Under the pieces are notes generated by a model, which saw only the letters and a program-made list of their open reading frames with translations, was not told the DNA's origin and made no database searches. Source: Mycobacterium europaeum (lineage in GTDB: Bacteria > Actinomycetota > Actinomycetes > Mycobacteriales > Mycobacteriaceae). From it: DNA of 64,000 nucleotides. Below are positions 48,311 to 56,840 of the stretch, piece by piece (within the stretch, counting starts at the first letter, position 1; each line of letters starts with the position of its first letter). The translations under genes and the position numbers were made by a program. The DNA is taken from assembly GCF_002102155.1 (NCBI RefSeq), contig NZ_LQOU01000002.1, forward strand, positions 1-64,000. The letters are read 5' to 3'.

Positions 48311-48973
48311 TCAGGGTCGACGCTTCTGTAGATACCCCGGCACCGGCGTCGCGGGATCCAGATCGCCGACCGGGATCGGCGCCCCGGCCGTCAGGCTCAG
48401 CGGCACCACCCCCGCCCAGTGCGGCAGCGCGCAATCCTCCGGGTCGTCCACCGGCCCTCCAGTGCGCACCTTGGCCGACACCTCCACGAGGTCGAGCGCG
48501 AGAACGCCGGTGGCGGCCAGTTCGCGGGGGTTCGCGGCGCGGCAGTCAGCGGCGCGCCCGGGCGCGCCGTGATCGAGCAGGCCGGCGAGGGCCCGCCGCT
48601 TCTCCGCCGCCTCGTCGACCACGCGGGCATCGCCCAGTACCACCACCGAGCGGAAGTTCACCGAATGGTGCATGGCGGAGCGCGCCAGCACCAGCCCGTC
48701 GACCAGGGTGACGGTGACGCACACCGGCAGCCCCGACGGCGCGGCGCGGGCCGCGAGCAGGGGGCCGCCGCCCGTGGAGCCGTGCAGGTAGAGCGTCTCG
48801 CCGAGCCGGGCGTGCGTCGTCGGCAGCACCACCGGTCGGCCGGCGTTGAGATAACCCAGGTGGCAGATCAGCGACTCGTCCAGGATCTGGTGGACCGTCG
48901 CGCGGTCGTAGTGCATCCGCTCGCGGTAACGCGTGGGCGTGGTGCGCGGCGTCGGCTCGTATCCGGTCTGCAT
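48311..48973 (-). CDS. Pyridoxamine 5'-phosphate oxidase-like FMN-binding protein
   Basis: A 220-residue split-barrel protein. The N-terminal block (TPTRYRERMHYDRATVHQIL, then DESLICHLGYLNAGRPVVLP), the LYLHGSTGG strand and the VNFRSVVVLGDARVV region match flavin-nucleotide-binding relatives of PNPOx (FMN-binding YfhC type). The reaction is unknown. It starts at ATG 48973 and is divergent from a MocR regulator, 35 bp away; regulators of that family often control an adjacent PNPOx-like gene. Confidence 0.82.
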   Translation of the reverse strand: MQTGYEPTPRTTPTRYRERMHYDRATVHQILDESLICHLGYLNAGRPVVLPTTHARLGETLYLHGSTGGGPLLAARAAPSGLPVCVTVTLVDGLVLARSAMHHSVNFRSVVVLGDARVVDEAAEKRRALAGLLDHGAPGRAADCRAANPRELAATGVLALDLVEVSAKVRTGGPVDDPEDCALPHWAGVVPLSLTAGAPIPVGDLDPATPVPGYLQKRRP

Positions 48974-48977
48974 GGCC

Positions 48978-49008
48978 TTGACTTTCGTACTAGTACATAA
49001 TGTTATGT
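48978..49008 (+). promoter_or_regulatory. Promoter and operator region of the MocR regulator
   Basis: TTGACT (48978-48983) lies 17 bases before TGTTAT (49001-49006). CATAAT (48996-49001) is another -10 candidate, placed eight bases before GTG 49009 for a leaderless start. ACATAA-TG-TTATGT (48995-49008) is a 6-bp palindrome, and GTAC occurs on both sides, as expected for an autoregulatory site. Confidence 0.45.
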
Positions 49009-50337
49009 GTGACAGTACAAAGGAGCATAACCGGGACGGGCGCGGAGTCCATAGCCGCCAGCATCGAAGAGGCGATCTCGGCGGGCTCCCTGGCGCCCGG
49101 TGAGGCGCTGCCACCCGTCCGTGAGCTGGCCGCCCGCCTCGGCGTGAACACCAACACCGCCGCCGCGGCCTACCGGCTGCTGCGTCATCGCGGGGCCGTC
49201 GAGACCGCGGGCCGGCGCGGCACCCGGGTGCGCCACCGCCCGGCGACCACGCCGCGATCCCTCCTGGCGCTCGACGTCCCCGCCGGGGTGCGCGACCTGT
49301 CGACCGGCAATCCGGACCCCGCCCTGCTGCCCCTCGCGGGCGCCACGCTGCCCGGACCCGTCGCGGGCCGCCCGGTGCTGTACGGGGAGCCGGCGATGTC
49401 GGCGGCATTGGTCGAGTTCTCCCGGGCGGCGCTGCGCGCCGATGGTGTGCCGGCCGAGCACCTCGCGGTGACCAGCGGCGCGCTCGACGGCATCGAGCGC
49501 GTCCTGACCGCGCACCTGCGTCCCGGCGACCGGGTCGCCGTCGAGGACCCTGGCTGGGCCAACCTCCTCGATTTGCTTGCCGCCCTGGGGCTTTCGGCCG
49601 AGCCCGTTGAGGTCGACGACAACGGGCCACTGCCCGCCAGCCTGGCGCGGGCGCTGGACCGCGGGGTGCGCGGGCTCATCATCACCAATCGCGCCCAAAA
49701 CCCAACCGGGGCGGCACTGTCCGCGGACCGCGCCGACGCGCTGCGGCAACTGTTGGCGCACCGCGCCGGCGATCTGCTGCTCGTCGAAGACGATCACTGC
49801 GCCGGCATTTCCGGTGCGCCGTTGCATACCTTGGCCGGCGTGACCGAGCATTGGGCGTTCGTGCGGTCCGCGTCCAAGGCTTACGGCCCCGACCTGCGCG
49901 TGGCCGTCCTCGGCGGCGACCGCCGCACCATCGAGCGCGTGCACGGCCGCCTGCGGCTGGGGCCCGGCTGGGTGAGTCACCTGCTGCAGGACCTGGCCGT
50001 CAGCCTGTGGTCGGATCAGGCGGCCGCGCGGCTGGTCGCGGCGGCCGAGCGGCAATACGGCGAAACCCGACGGCGACTATGCGCCGCCCTGGCCGAGCGA
50101 GGCGTTGTGGCGCACGCGCGTTCCGGGCTCAACGTATGGGTCCCCGTGCCCGACGAGACCGTCGCGATCACCCGGCTGCTCGGTGCGGGCTGGGCGGCCG
50201 CCCCCGGCACTCGGTTTCGGATCGCCACCCCGCCGGGCATCCGCGTCACGGTCGCGGACCTGACGGCCGACGAGATCGACCCGCTGGCGGACGCGATCGC
50301 CGAGGCGGTGCACGGCGCGGGCCGGCCCAGCGTCTAG
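49009..50337 (+). CDS. MocR-type regulator (GntR winged helix fused to aminotransferase domain)
   Basis: A 442-residue fusion. Residues about 10-75 are a GntR winged helix (PGEALPPVRELAARLGVNTN); the rest is a fold-type I PLP domain with NAQNP-like ITNRAQNPTGAA, DDHCAG and the PLP Lys in RSASKAYGPDLR. MocR regulators sense PLP or amino compounds; PdxR members control vitamin B6 genes. The divergent PNPOx-like gene is the likely target. I start at GTG 49009 (MTVQRSITG) as a leaderless start; ATG 49000 in the same frame would lie within the -10 region. Confidence 0.88.
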   Translation: MTVQRSITGTGAESIAASIEEAISAGSLAPGEALPPVRELAARLGVNTNTAAAAYRLLRHRGAVETAGRRGTRVRHRPATTPRSLLALDVPAGVRDLSTGNPDPALLPLAGATLPGPVAGRPVLYGEPAMSAALVEFSRAALRADGVPAEHLAVTSGALDGIERVLTAHLRPGDRVAVEDPGWANLLDLLAALGLSAEPVEVDDNGPLPASLARALDRGVRGLIITNRAQNPTGAALSADRADALRQLLAHRAGDLLLVEDDHCAGISGAPLHTLAGVTEHWAFVRSASKAYGPDLRVAVLGGDRRTIERVHGRLRLGPGWVSHLLQDLAVSLWSDQAAARLVAAAERQYGETRRRLCAALAERGVVAHARSGLNVWVPVPDETVAITRLLGAGWAAAPGTRFRIATPPGIRVTVADLTADEIDPLADAIAEAVHGAGRPSV

Positions 50338-50564
50338 GGGAGCGTCAACGGCCTTCGCCGCGCACGGATCCCAGGCCCGGGCCCGTCCACAGCAGCTCCA
50401 CGCTGGGCTCAGGCGGCGTCTCGCCGGGCGTGACGGGTGAAACCGGCGCCGGCCTCTTCTTCCTCAGCAAGCCGATACACCGGCCGAATGCGGATCGATT
50501 CATGGGCGAATCATCGACGGTTGCCCGCGCGGCTGCTCACCGTTATCCACAGGCCGGCGCGAGG

Positions 50565-52307
50565 CTACGTCCGCTGGTGGGCCGCCAGGATGGCGAACGA
50601 GTGGCCTTCGAGCACCGTGTGCTCGCCGTCGACCCGCGGGTCGCCCCAGGCCAGGACCACGTCACCGGTGACGGGCACCTTCGCCGCCTCGGGTCCCAGG
50701 TTGCACACGATGCGTAACCGGCCGCGTGACACGCTGATCCAGCGCTGGTCCTCGTCGTAGTCGACCGTGAGGTGGTCCAGCCACGGGTCGGCCAGGTCGG
50801 GGTCGCAGCGCCGCAAGGCGATGAGCTCGCGGTAGAGCCGGTGCACCCGTCCGTGCTCGCCCGAGTCGACCTCGTCCCAGTTGAGCTTCGAGCGCTGGAA
50901 CGTCTGCGGGTCCTGCGGGTCGGGGATCTCGTCGGCATCCCAGCCGTGTTCGGCGAACTCGGCCTTGCGCCCTTCGGCGGTGGCCTTGGCCAGTTCAGGC
51001 TCGGGATGCGAGCTGAAGAACTGGAACGGGGTCGACGCCGCATACTCCTCACCCATGAAAAGCATTGCGGTGAAAGGCGTCGCGAGCGCGAGCGCGGCCT
51101 TGATCGCCAGCTGGCCGCCGGTCAGGTTCTGTGACGGCCTGTCCCCGAGGGCCCGGTTGCCGACCTGGTCATGGGTGCAGGTGTACGCGACCAGCCGGGT
51201 GCCGGGGATCCCCGACTTCTCCGCGGTGTCCAGCGGCCGGCCATGGCGGCGGTGCCGGAACGACGAATACGTGCCCGCGTGAAAGTAACCGTGGCGCAGC
51301 GTTTGTGCCAGGCTGGCCAGCGACCCGAAATCCGCGTAGTAACCCTGGCGCTCGCCGGACACCGCGGTGTGGATGGCATGGTGGATGTCGTCGGCCCATT
51401 GCGCGGTCAGGCCGTAGCCACCACGGTCACGCGGGGTGATCAGCCGCGGGTCGTTGAGATCGCTCTCGGCGATCAGCGACAGCGGGCGGCCCAGCTGCTG
51501 TGCCAGCCAATCGGTTTCGGCCGCGAGCTCCTCGAGGATGTGGATGGCGGTGGTGTCCACCAGGGCATGCACGGCGTCCAGGCGCAGCCCGTCGGCGTGG
51601 AAGTCGCGCATCCAGCGCAGCGCGCACCCGATGATGTAGCGGCGTACCTCGTCGGAGTCGGCGTCGGCGATGTTGATGCCCTCGCCCCACGGATTGCTCG
51701 CCGACGACAGGTAGGGTCCGAACTTCGGCAGGTAGTTCCCCGACGGGCCGAGGTGGTTGAACACCGCGTCGATCAGCACGCCCAGCCCCCGCGCGTGGCA
51801 GGCGTCGACGAACCGGACCAGGCCGTCGGGGCCGCCGTAGGGTTCGTGCACGCTGTACCACAGCACCCCGTCGTATCCCCAGCCATGCGTTCCGGCAAAG
51901 GAATTCACGGGCATCAGCTCGACGAAGTCGACGCCGAGGTCCACCAGGTATTCCAGCTTCTCGATCGCGGAGTCGAAGGTGCCGGCCTCGGTGAAGGTGC
52001 CCAGGTGCAGTTCGTAGATCACCGCGCCCTCGACCGCCCGGCCCTGCCAGTCGCCGTCGGTCCACGCCGCGCCGGCCGGGTCCCACAGCTGCGAGCGGGC
52101 GTGCACGCCGTCGGGCTGCCGGGGCGAGCGCGGGTCGGGCAGCACGGTCGGATCGTCGTCGAGCAGGAACCCGTACCTGGCGTCCGGCGCCGCGTCGACG
52201 GTGGTGTGCCACCAGCCGTCATCGGAACGCGTCATCGCGTGCACCCGGCCCTCGACGTCGAGCCGGACCGACTCCGGTTTGGGCGCCCAGACGCGGAATT
52301 CAGTCAT
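50565..52307 (-). CDS. treZ: Malto-oligosyltrehalose trehalohydrolase
   Basis: A 580-residue GH13 enzyme that releases trehalose from maltooligosyl trehalose. An N-terminal carbohydrate-binding module (FRVWAPKPESVRLDVEG) precedes the barrel. Region I is VLIDAVFNHLG, the nucleophile Asp is in GLRLDAVHAL, the acid Glu in LIAESDLNDP and the last Asp in CTHDQVGNR. It ends the treX-treY-treZ operon; its start overlaps the treY stop by 8 bp. The three enzymes make trehalose from glycogen. Confidence 0.96.
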   Translation of the reverse strand: MTEFRVWAPKPESVRLDVEGRVHAMTRSDDGWWHTTVDAAPDARYGFLLDDDPTVLPDPRSPRQPDGVHARSQLWDPAGAAWTDGDWQGRAVEGAVIYELHLGTFTEAGTFDSAIEKLEYLVDLGVDFVELMPVNSFAGTHGWGYDGVLWYSVHEPYGGPDGLVRFVDACHARGLGVLIDAVFNHLGPSGNYLPKFGPYLSSASNPWGEGINIADADSDEVRRYIIGCALRWMRDFHADGLRLDAVHALVDTTAIHILEELAAETDWLAQQLGRPLSLIAESDLNDPRLITPRDRGGYGLTAQWADDIHHAIHTAVSGERQGYYADFGSLASLAQTLRHGYFHAGTYSSFRHRRHGRPLDTAEKSGIPGTRLVAYTCTHDQVGNRALGDRPSQNLTGGQLAIKAALALATPFTAMLFMGEEYAASTPFQFFSSHPEPELAKATAEGRKAEFAEHGWDADEIPDPQDPQTFQRSKLNWDEVDSGEHGRVHRLYRELIALRRCDPDLADPWLDHLTVDYDEDQRWISVSRGRLRIVCNLGPEAAKVPVTGDVVLAWGDPRVDGEHTVLEGHSFAILAAHQRT

Positions 52308-54600
52308 GGTGGCGCTCCAGCAGCACGACGGGCAGGTCGGCGAACAACTGCGCGGCCGACGTCGCGCCTTCCGCCACGGCCCCGGTGAGGGCGTCCTTCC
52401 AGGTCCCCTCGGGCAGCGGCACCACCGTGTTGCCCCAGCCGGTTTCGGCCAGCCGCACGGTCCAGCGGGTGGCCGCGACCACCACGTCGTCGCCCCGGCG
52501 GAAGGCCAGCACGTGCTCGCTGGCGTCGCCGTCGGCCAGCACCGGCACGTAGTCGCCGTGCAGGAACGTATCCGGGTGCGCGCGACGCACCCGAAGCGCC
52601 GTCGTCACGACCCGAATCTTGGGGTGCTCCAACGCCTTGAGCGCGGCGCGGCGAGCGGCATAGTCGACGGCCCTGCGGTTGTCCGGGTCGACCAGGCTGT
52701 CGTCCCACAGCTCGGTGCCCTGGTACACGTCGGGTATGCCCGGCACGGTAAGCGCCAGCAGCTTCTGCCCCAGTGCGTCGCTGGAGGCGTGCGGGTTGAG
52801 CTGGGCGACCAGTTCGGTCAGCTGGCCCGCCACCGGGCCGTCGAACACCTGGTCCAGCCAACGGTGGACCGCGTCCTCGAACTCGGTGTCCGGATCGTTC
52901 CACGAGGTACGCCAGGCGGCTTCCCGGATGGCCTTCTCCGCGTAGGCGTGCAGCCGCTCGCGCAGCTCGGCGCTGACCTCGCCGCTGACGGGCCACACGC
53001 CGAAGATGTTCTGCCACAGGAACTGTCCGGTCGCCGGATCCGGTGAGGGCGCGGCGACCTCCCAGCGGGCGACGAACTCGGCCCACAGCGACGGGACCTG
53101 CGACAGCACCCCGATGCGGGCCCGCACGTCCTCGCCGCGTTTAGTGTCGTGGGTGGTCAGCGTCGTCATCGTCTGCGGCCACAGCCGGGCGCGGGCGGCG
53201 GCGCTGTGATGGAACTCCGCGGCGCCGACACCGAACCGGTGCGGTTCGCCGCCCACCTCGTTGAGCGACACCAGCCGGGCGTCGCGGTAGAAGTAGCAGT
53301 CCTCGCTTGCCTTGGCGGTGACCGCGCCGCACAGCTGCTGCAGCCGGGTCGCCGGCTCGCCGCCGCGGGCCAGCGCCGCGGCGAGCACCTGCAGCGCGGG
53401 CCCCAATTCCGGTGACTGCGCCTGCGTTGCGGCCAGCGCCGTCGGCATGATCGCCGACAGCCCCGGGTAATCGCAGCGGTAGACGCCGATATGAGTGAGC
53501 AGCGCGGCCACCGCCTCGGGCAACCGCGGGTGATCGGCGCCGGCCGCGGCCACGACGGCCCGGCGCAACCGGCGCAGTTCACTGGCGAGTGTGTCGGTGG
53601 CCGCGCGGATCTTGAGCTCCGCCAACATCTCGGGCGTCGCGCCGTAGTCGAGGCCCGCCGACTGCACGAGCTCGGTGAGCGCGGGCGCGCCGCTGGGGTC
53701 GACGAACACGCCGCCGACCTCGCGCAGCACGTCGTAGCCGGTGGTGCCGCCGATGGGCAGAGTGGGTTCGAGGGCTTCGTCGACCGCGAGGATCTTCTCG
53801 ATCACGATCCAGGTTTGCGGGCCGACGGATTCGCGCAGCCACGCCAAGTAGCCGCACGGGTCGGACAGCCCGTCGGGGTGGTCGATGCGCACTCCGTCGA
53901 CGAGTCCCTCGGCGGCCCAGCGGGCGACCTCGGCGTGGGTCGCGTCGAACACCGCGCGGTCTTCCTGGCGCAGCCCGGCCAGGGAGGTGATCGAGAAGAA
54001 ACGCCGGTAGCCGCACACGCCGTTGCGCCACCCCACCAGCCGGTAGTGCTGGCGGTCGTGCACCTCGGGTCCGGTGCCCTCGGCGGTGCCGGGCGCGATG
54101 GGCAGGGCCAGGTCGCCCAGCCGCAGCAACTCACCGTCGACGTGCAAGTCGGCGGCGTCGTCGTCGGAACCGAGAATGGGCAGCACGATGCGGCCGTCCT
54201 CGTCGAGGTCCCAGTCGATGTCGAAATACGTTGCGTAGTCCGAGGACCGGCCGTGTGTCAACACGTCCCACCACCACGCGTTCTGCTGGGGCTGGTCGAT
54301 CCCCACGTGGTTGGGGACGATGTCGACGATCAGGCCGATGCCACGCTCCCGCGCAGCCGCCGACAGCCGCGCCAGCCCGTCGCGGCCGCCGAGCTCGGCG
54401 GAGACGGTCGTCGGGTCGGTGACGTCGTAGCCGTGGTTGGACCCGGTGGCCGCGGTCATGATCGGGGACAGGTAGATGTGCGACACCCCGAGTTCGTGCA
54501 AATAGTCCAGCAGGTTTTCCGCGTCGGCGAAGGTGAACGCGTACCCGCTGGCCTCACCCCGCAGCTGCAGCCGGTAGGTCGACAGTATGGGAAAAACCAT
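52300..54600 (-). CDS. treY: Maltooligosyl trehalose synthase
   Basis: A 766-residue GH13 enzyme that turns the reducing-end alpha-1,4 link of maltodextrins into an alpha,alpha-1,1 link. STYRLQLRGEASGYAFTFADA at the N-terminus and HIYLSPIMTAATGSNHGYDV are diagnostic; VDIVPNHVG is region I, GVRIDHPDGLSDP holds the nucleophile, and IVIEKILAVDE the catalytic Glu. It begins 3 bp after the treX stop and overlaps treZ, so translation is coupled. Confidence 0.96.
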   Translation of the reverse strand: MVFPILSTYRLQLRGEASGYAFTFADAENLLDYLHELGVSHIYLSPIMTAATGSNHGYDVTDPTTVSAELGGRDGLARLSAAARERGIGLIVDIVPNHVGIDQPQQNAWWWDVLTHGRSSDYATYFDIDWDLDEDGRIVLPILGSDDDAADLHVDGELLRLGDLALPIAPGTAEGTGPEVHDRQHYRLVGWRNGVCGYRRFFSITSLAGLRQEDRAVFDATHAEVARWAAEGLVDGVRIDHPDGLSDPCGYLAWLRESVGPQTWIVIEKILAVDEALEPTLPIGGTTGYDVLREVGGVFVDPSGAPALTELVQSAGLDYGATPEMLAELKIRAATDTLASELRRLRRAVVAAAGADHPRLPEAVAALLTHIGVYRCDYPGLSAIMPTALAATQAQSPELGPALQVLAAALARGGEPATRLQQLCGAVTAKASEDCYFYRDARLVSLNEVGGEPHRFGVGAAEFHHSAAARARLWPQTMTTLTTHDTKRGEDVRARIGVLSQVPSLWAEFVARWEVAAPSPDPATGQFLWQNIFGVWPVSGEVSAELRERLHAYAEKAIREAAWRTSWNDPDTEFEDAVHRWLDQVFDGPVAGQLTELVAQLNPHASSDALGQKLLALTVPGIPDVYQGTELWDDSLVDPDNRRAVDYAARRAALKALEHPKIRVVTTALRVRRAHPDTFLHGDYVPVLADGDASEHVLAFRRGDDVVVAATRWTVRLAETGWGNTVVPLPEGTWKDALTGAVAEGATSAAQLFADLPVVLLERHHD

Positions 54601-54603
54601 GCG

Positions 54604-56802
54604 TCACATGGTCTTACGTAATACCAGAAGCGAACGTGAACCCACCACGATCTGCTGCCCGGCGTTCATCACCTGATCGGCATCGTCCTTGACGCCCACC
54701 GGGTCGTTGGTGTCCAGTTCCACGGTCCACTCCTGCGCATATTCGTTGTTCGGCAGCACGAACTCCACCGGGTCTTCACCGGCGTTGAAGCACAACAGGA
54801 ATGAGTCGTCGACCACCCGTTCACCGCGTGCATTGGGTGCGGTGATGGCCTCGCCGTTGAGGAACACCGCCACACACTTGTGAATGCTTTCGCCCCAGTC
54901 CTCGTGCGTCATCTCGCGGCTACTCGGATTCATCCAGGCGATGTCGCGCACTTCGTCGCCGCTGCGGAGCGGCTCACCCTCGAAGAACCGGCGCCGCCGG
55001 AACACCGGGTGGTTCTTGCGCAGCGAGCTCACCTTGCGCGCGAACGCCAGCAGGTCCGAATTCTTGTCCACCAATGACCAATCCATCCAAGACAATTCGG
55101 AGTCCTGGCAGTACACGTTGTTGTTGCCGTTCTGGGTGCGGCCCAGCTCGTCGCCGTGCGCGATCATCGGCGTGCCCTGACTGAGCATCAGGGTCGCCCA
55201 GAAGTTGCGCATCTGGCGACGGCGCAGCGCCAGGATCTCCGGGTCGTCGGTCGGCCCCTCGACGCCGCAGTTCCACGAACGGTTGTGGCTTTCGCCGTCC
55301 CGGTTGTCTTCGCCGTTGGCCAGGTTGTGCTTTTCGTTGTAGGAGACCAGGTCGTTGAGCGTGAACCCGTCGTGGGCGATGACGAAGTTGATGCTGGCGC
55401 TCGGGCGCCGGCCGGTCGCCTCATACAGGTCCGACGACCCGGTCAGCCGGGAAGCGAACTCGCCCAGGGTTGCGGGCTCGCCCCGCCAGTAGTCGCGCAC
55501 AGTATCGCGATACTTCCCATTCCACTCCGTCCACAAACCCGGGAAATTTCCGACCTGGTAGCCGCCCTCGCCGACGTCCCACGGCTCGGCGATCAATTTG
55601 ACCTGGCTGACGATCGGATCCTGCTGCACCAGATCGAAGAACGCGCTCAATCGATCGACGTCGTGCAGCTCGCGCGCGAGCGTGGCGGCCAGATCGAAGC
55701 GGAACCCGTCGACGTGCATCTCGGTGACCCAGTAGCGCAGCGAGTCCATGATCAACTGCAGGACGTGCGGGTGGCGGGCGTTGAGGCTGTTGCCCGTGCC
55801 GGTGTAGTCCTTGTACAGGCGCAGGTCCTCGTCGACGAGCCGGTAGTAGGCGGCGTTGTCGATGCCGCGAAAGTTGATCGTCGGGCCGAGGTGATTGCCC
55901 TCGGCGGTGTGGTTGTACACCACGTCGAGGATGACCTCGATGCCAGCTTCGTGGAGGGCGCGCACCATGGACTTGAACTCGGCGACGCTGGCGTTGCGGT
56001 TGGCCGCGTACTGATTGTGCGGTGCGAAGAACCCGAAAGTGTTGTAGCCCCAATAGTTTCGCAGTCCGAGATCCAGCAGCCGCGAGTCGTGCATGAACTG
56101 GTGCACCGGCATCAGCTCCAGCGCGGTGACGTTCAGCGACTTGAGGTAATCGATGATGACCGGGTGGGCCAGGCCGGCATAGGTGCCGCGCAGCTCGGCG
56201 GGGATGCCCGGGTGGGTCTGGGTCATGCCCTTCACGTGTGCCTCGTAGATCACCGTTTCGTGATACGGAGTGAGCGGCGAACGGTCCGAGCCCCAGTCGA
56301 AGAAGGGATTGCTCACCACGCTGGTCATGGTGTGCCCCAGCGAGTCGACCATCGGGGGAGTCCCGGGGTCGGCGTCATCCCCGTTGGGGTGGACCGCCTT
56401 CATGTCGTAGGAGAACAACGCCTGGCCGAAGGTGAAATCGCCGTGGAAGGCCTTGCCATACGGGTCCAGCAGCAGCTTGCTCGGGTCGCAGCGGTGGCCG
56501 GTGGTCGGATCGAAGGGCCCGTACACCCGGAAGCCGTAGCGCTGACCCGGAGTGATGTTCGGCAGATACGCATGCCAGACAAAGCCGTCCACTTCGTCGA
56601 GCGGGATCCGTGACTCCGCCCCGGCGTCGTCGATCAGACACAACTCGACCCTCTCGGCGATCTCGGAGAACAACGAGAAGTTGGTTCCCGCCCCGTCATA
56701 GGACGCGCCGAGCGGATAGGGGTTCCCCGGCCACACGGTGGCCAGTTTCGGCTGCTGGTTACCAGATACGCCTGCTTCTGAAGCGTGATAGTCGGTCGGC
56801 AC
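54604..56802 (-). CDS. treX: Glycogen debranching enzyme, TreX/GlgX type
   Basis: A 732-residue GH13 isoamylase-type enzyme that removes alpha-1,6 branches from glycogen, so giving linear chains to TreY. The N-terminal CBM48 (NPYPLGASYDGAGTNFSLFS) is followed by VILDVVYNHTAEGN (region I), GFRFDLAATL (nucleophile Asp), IAEPWDVGEGGYQ (catalytic Glu) and AHDGFTLNDL. The first gene of the leftward tre operon; ATG 56802 gives a short variable N-terminus. The product length is close to that of the M. tuberculosis counterpart Rv1564c. Confidence 0.95.
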   Translation of the reverse strand: MPTDYHASEAGVSGNQQPKLATVWPGNPYPLGASYDGAGTNFSLFSEIAERVELCLIDDAGAESRIPLDEVDGFVWHAYLPNITPGQRYGFRVYGPFDPTTGHRCDPSKLLLDPYGKAFHGDFTFGQALFSYDMKAVHPNGDDADPGTPPMVDSLGHTMTSVVSNPFFDWGSDRSPLTPYHETVIYEAHVKGMTQTHPGIPAELRGTYAGLAHPVIIDYLKSLNVTALELMPVHQFMHDSRLLDLGLRNYWGYNTFGFFAPHNQYAANRNASVAEFKSMVRALHEAGIEVILDVVYNHTAEGNHLGPTINFRGIDNAAYYRLVDEDLRLYKDYTGTGNSLNARHPHVLQLIMDSLRYWVTEMHVDGFRFDLAATLARELHDVDRLSAFFDLVQQDPIVSQVKLIAEPWDVGEGGYQVGNFPGLWTEWNGKYRDTVRDYWRGEPATLGEFASRLTGSSDLYEATGRRPSASINFVIAHDGFTLNDLVSYNEKHNLANGEDNRDGESHNRSWNCGVEGPTDDPEILALRRRQMRNFWATLMLSQGTPMIAHGDELGRTQNGNNNVYCQDSELSWMDWSLVDKNSDLLAFARKVSSLRKNHPVFRRRRFFEGEPLRSGDEVRDIAWMNPSSREMTHEDWGESIHKCVAVFLNGEAITAPNARGERVVDDSFLLCFNAGEDPVEFVLPNNEYAQEWTVELDTNDPVGVKDDADQVMNAGQQIVVGSRSLLVLRKTM

Positions 56803-56840
56803 CTCTCGACCTTAGTCGCGGTCGTGGGTGCCGGGCGCGT

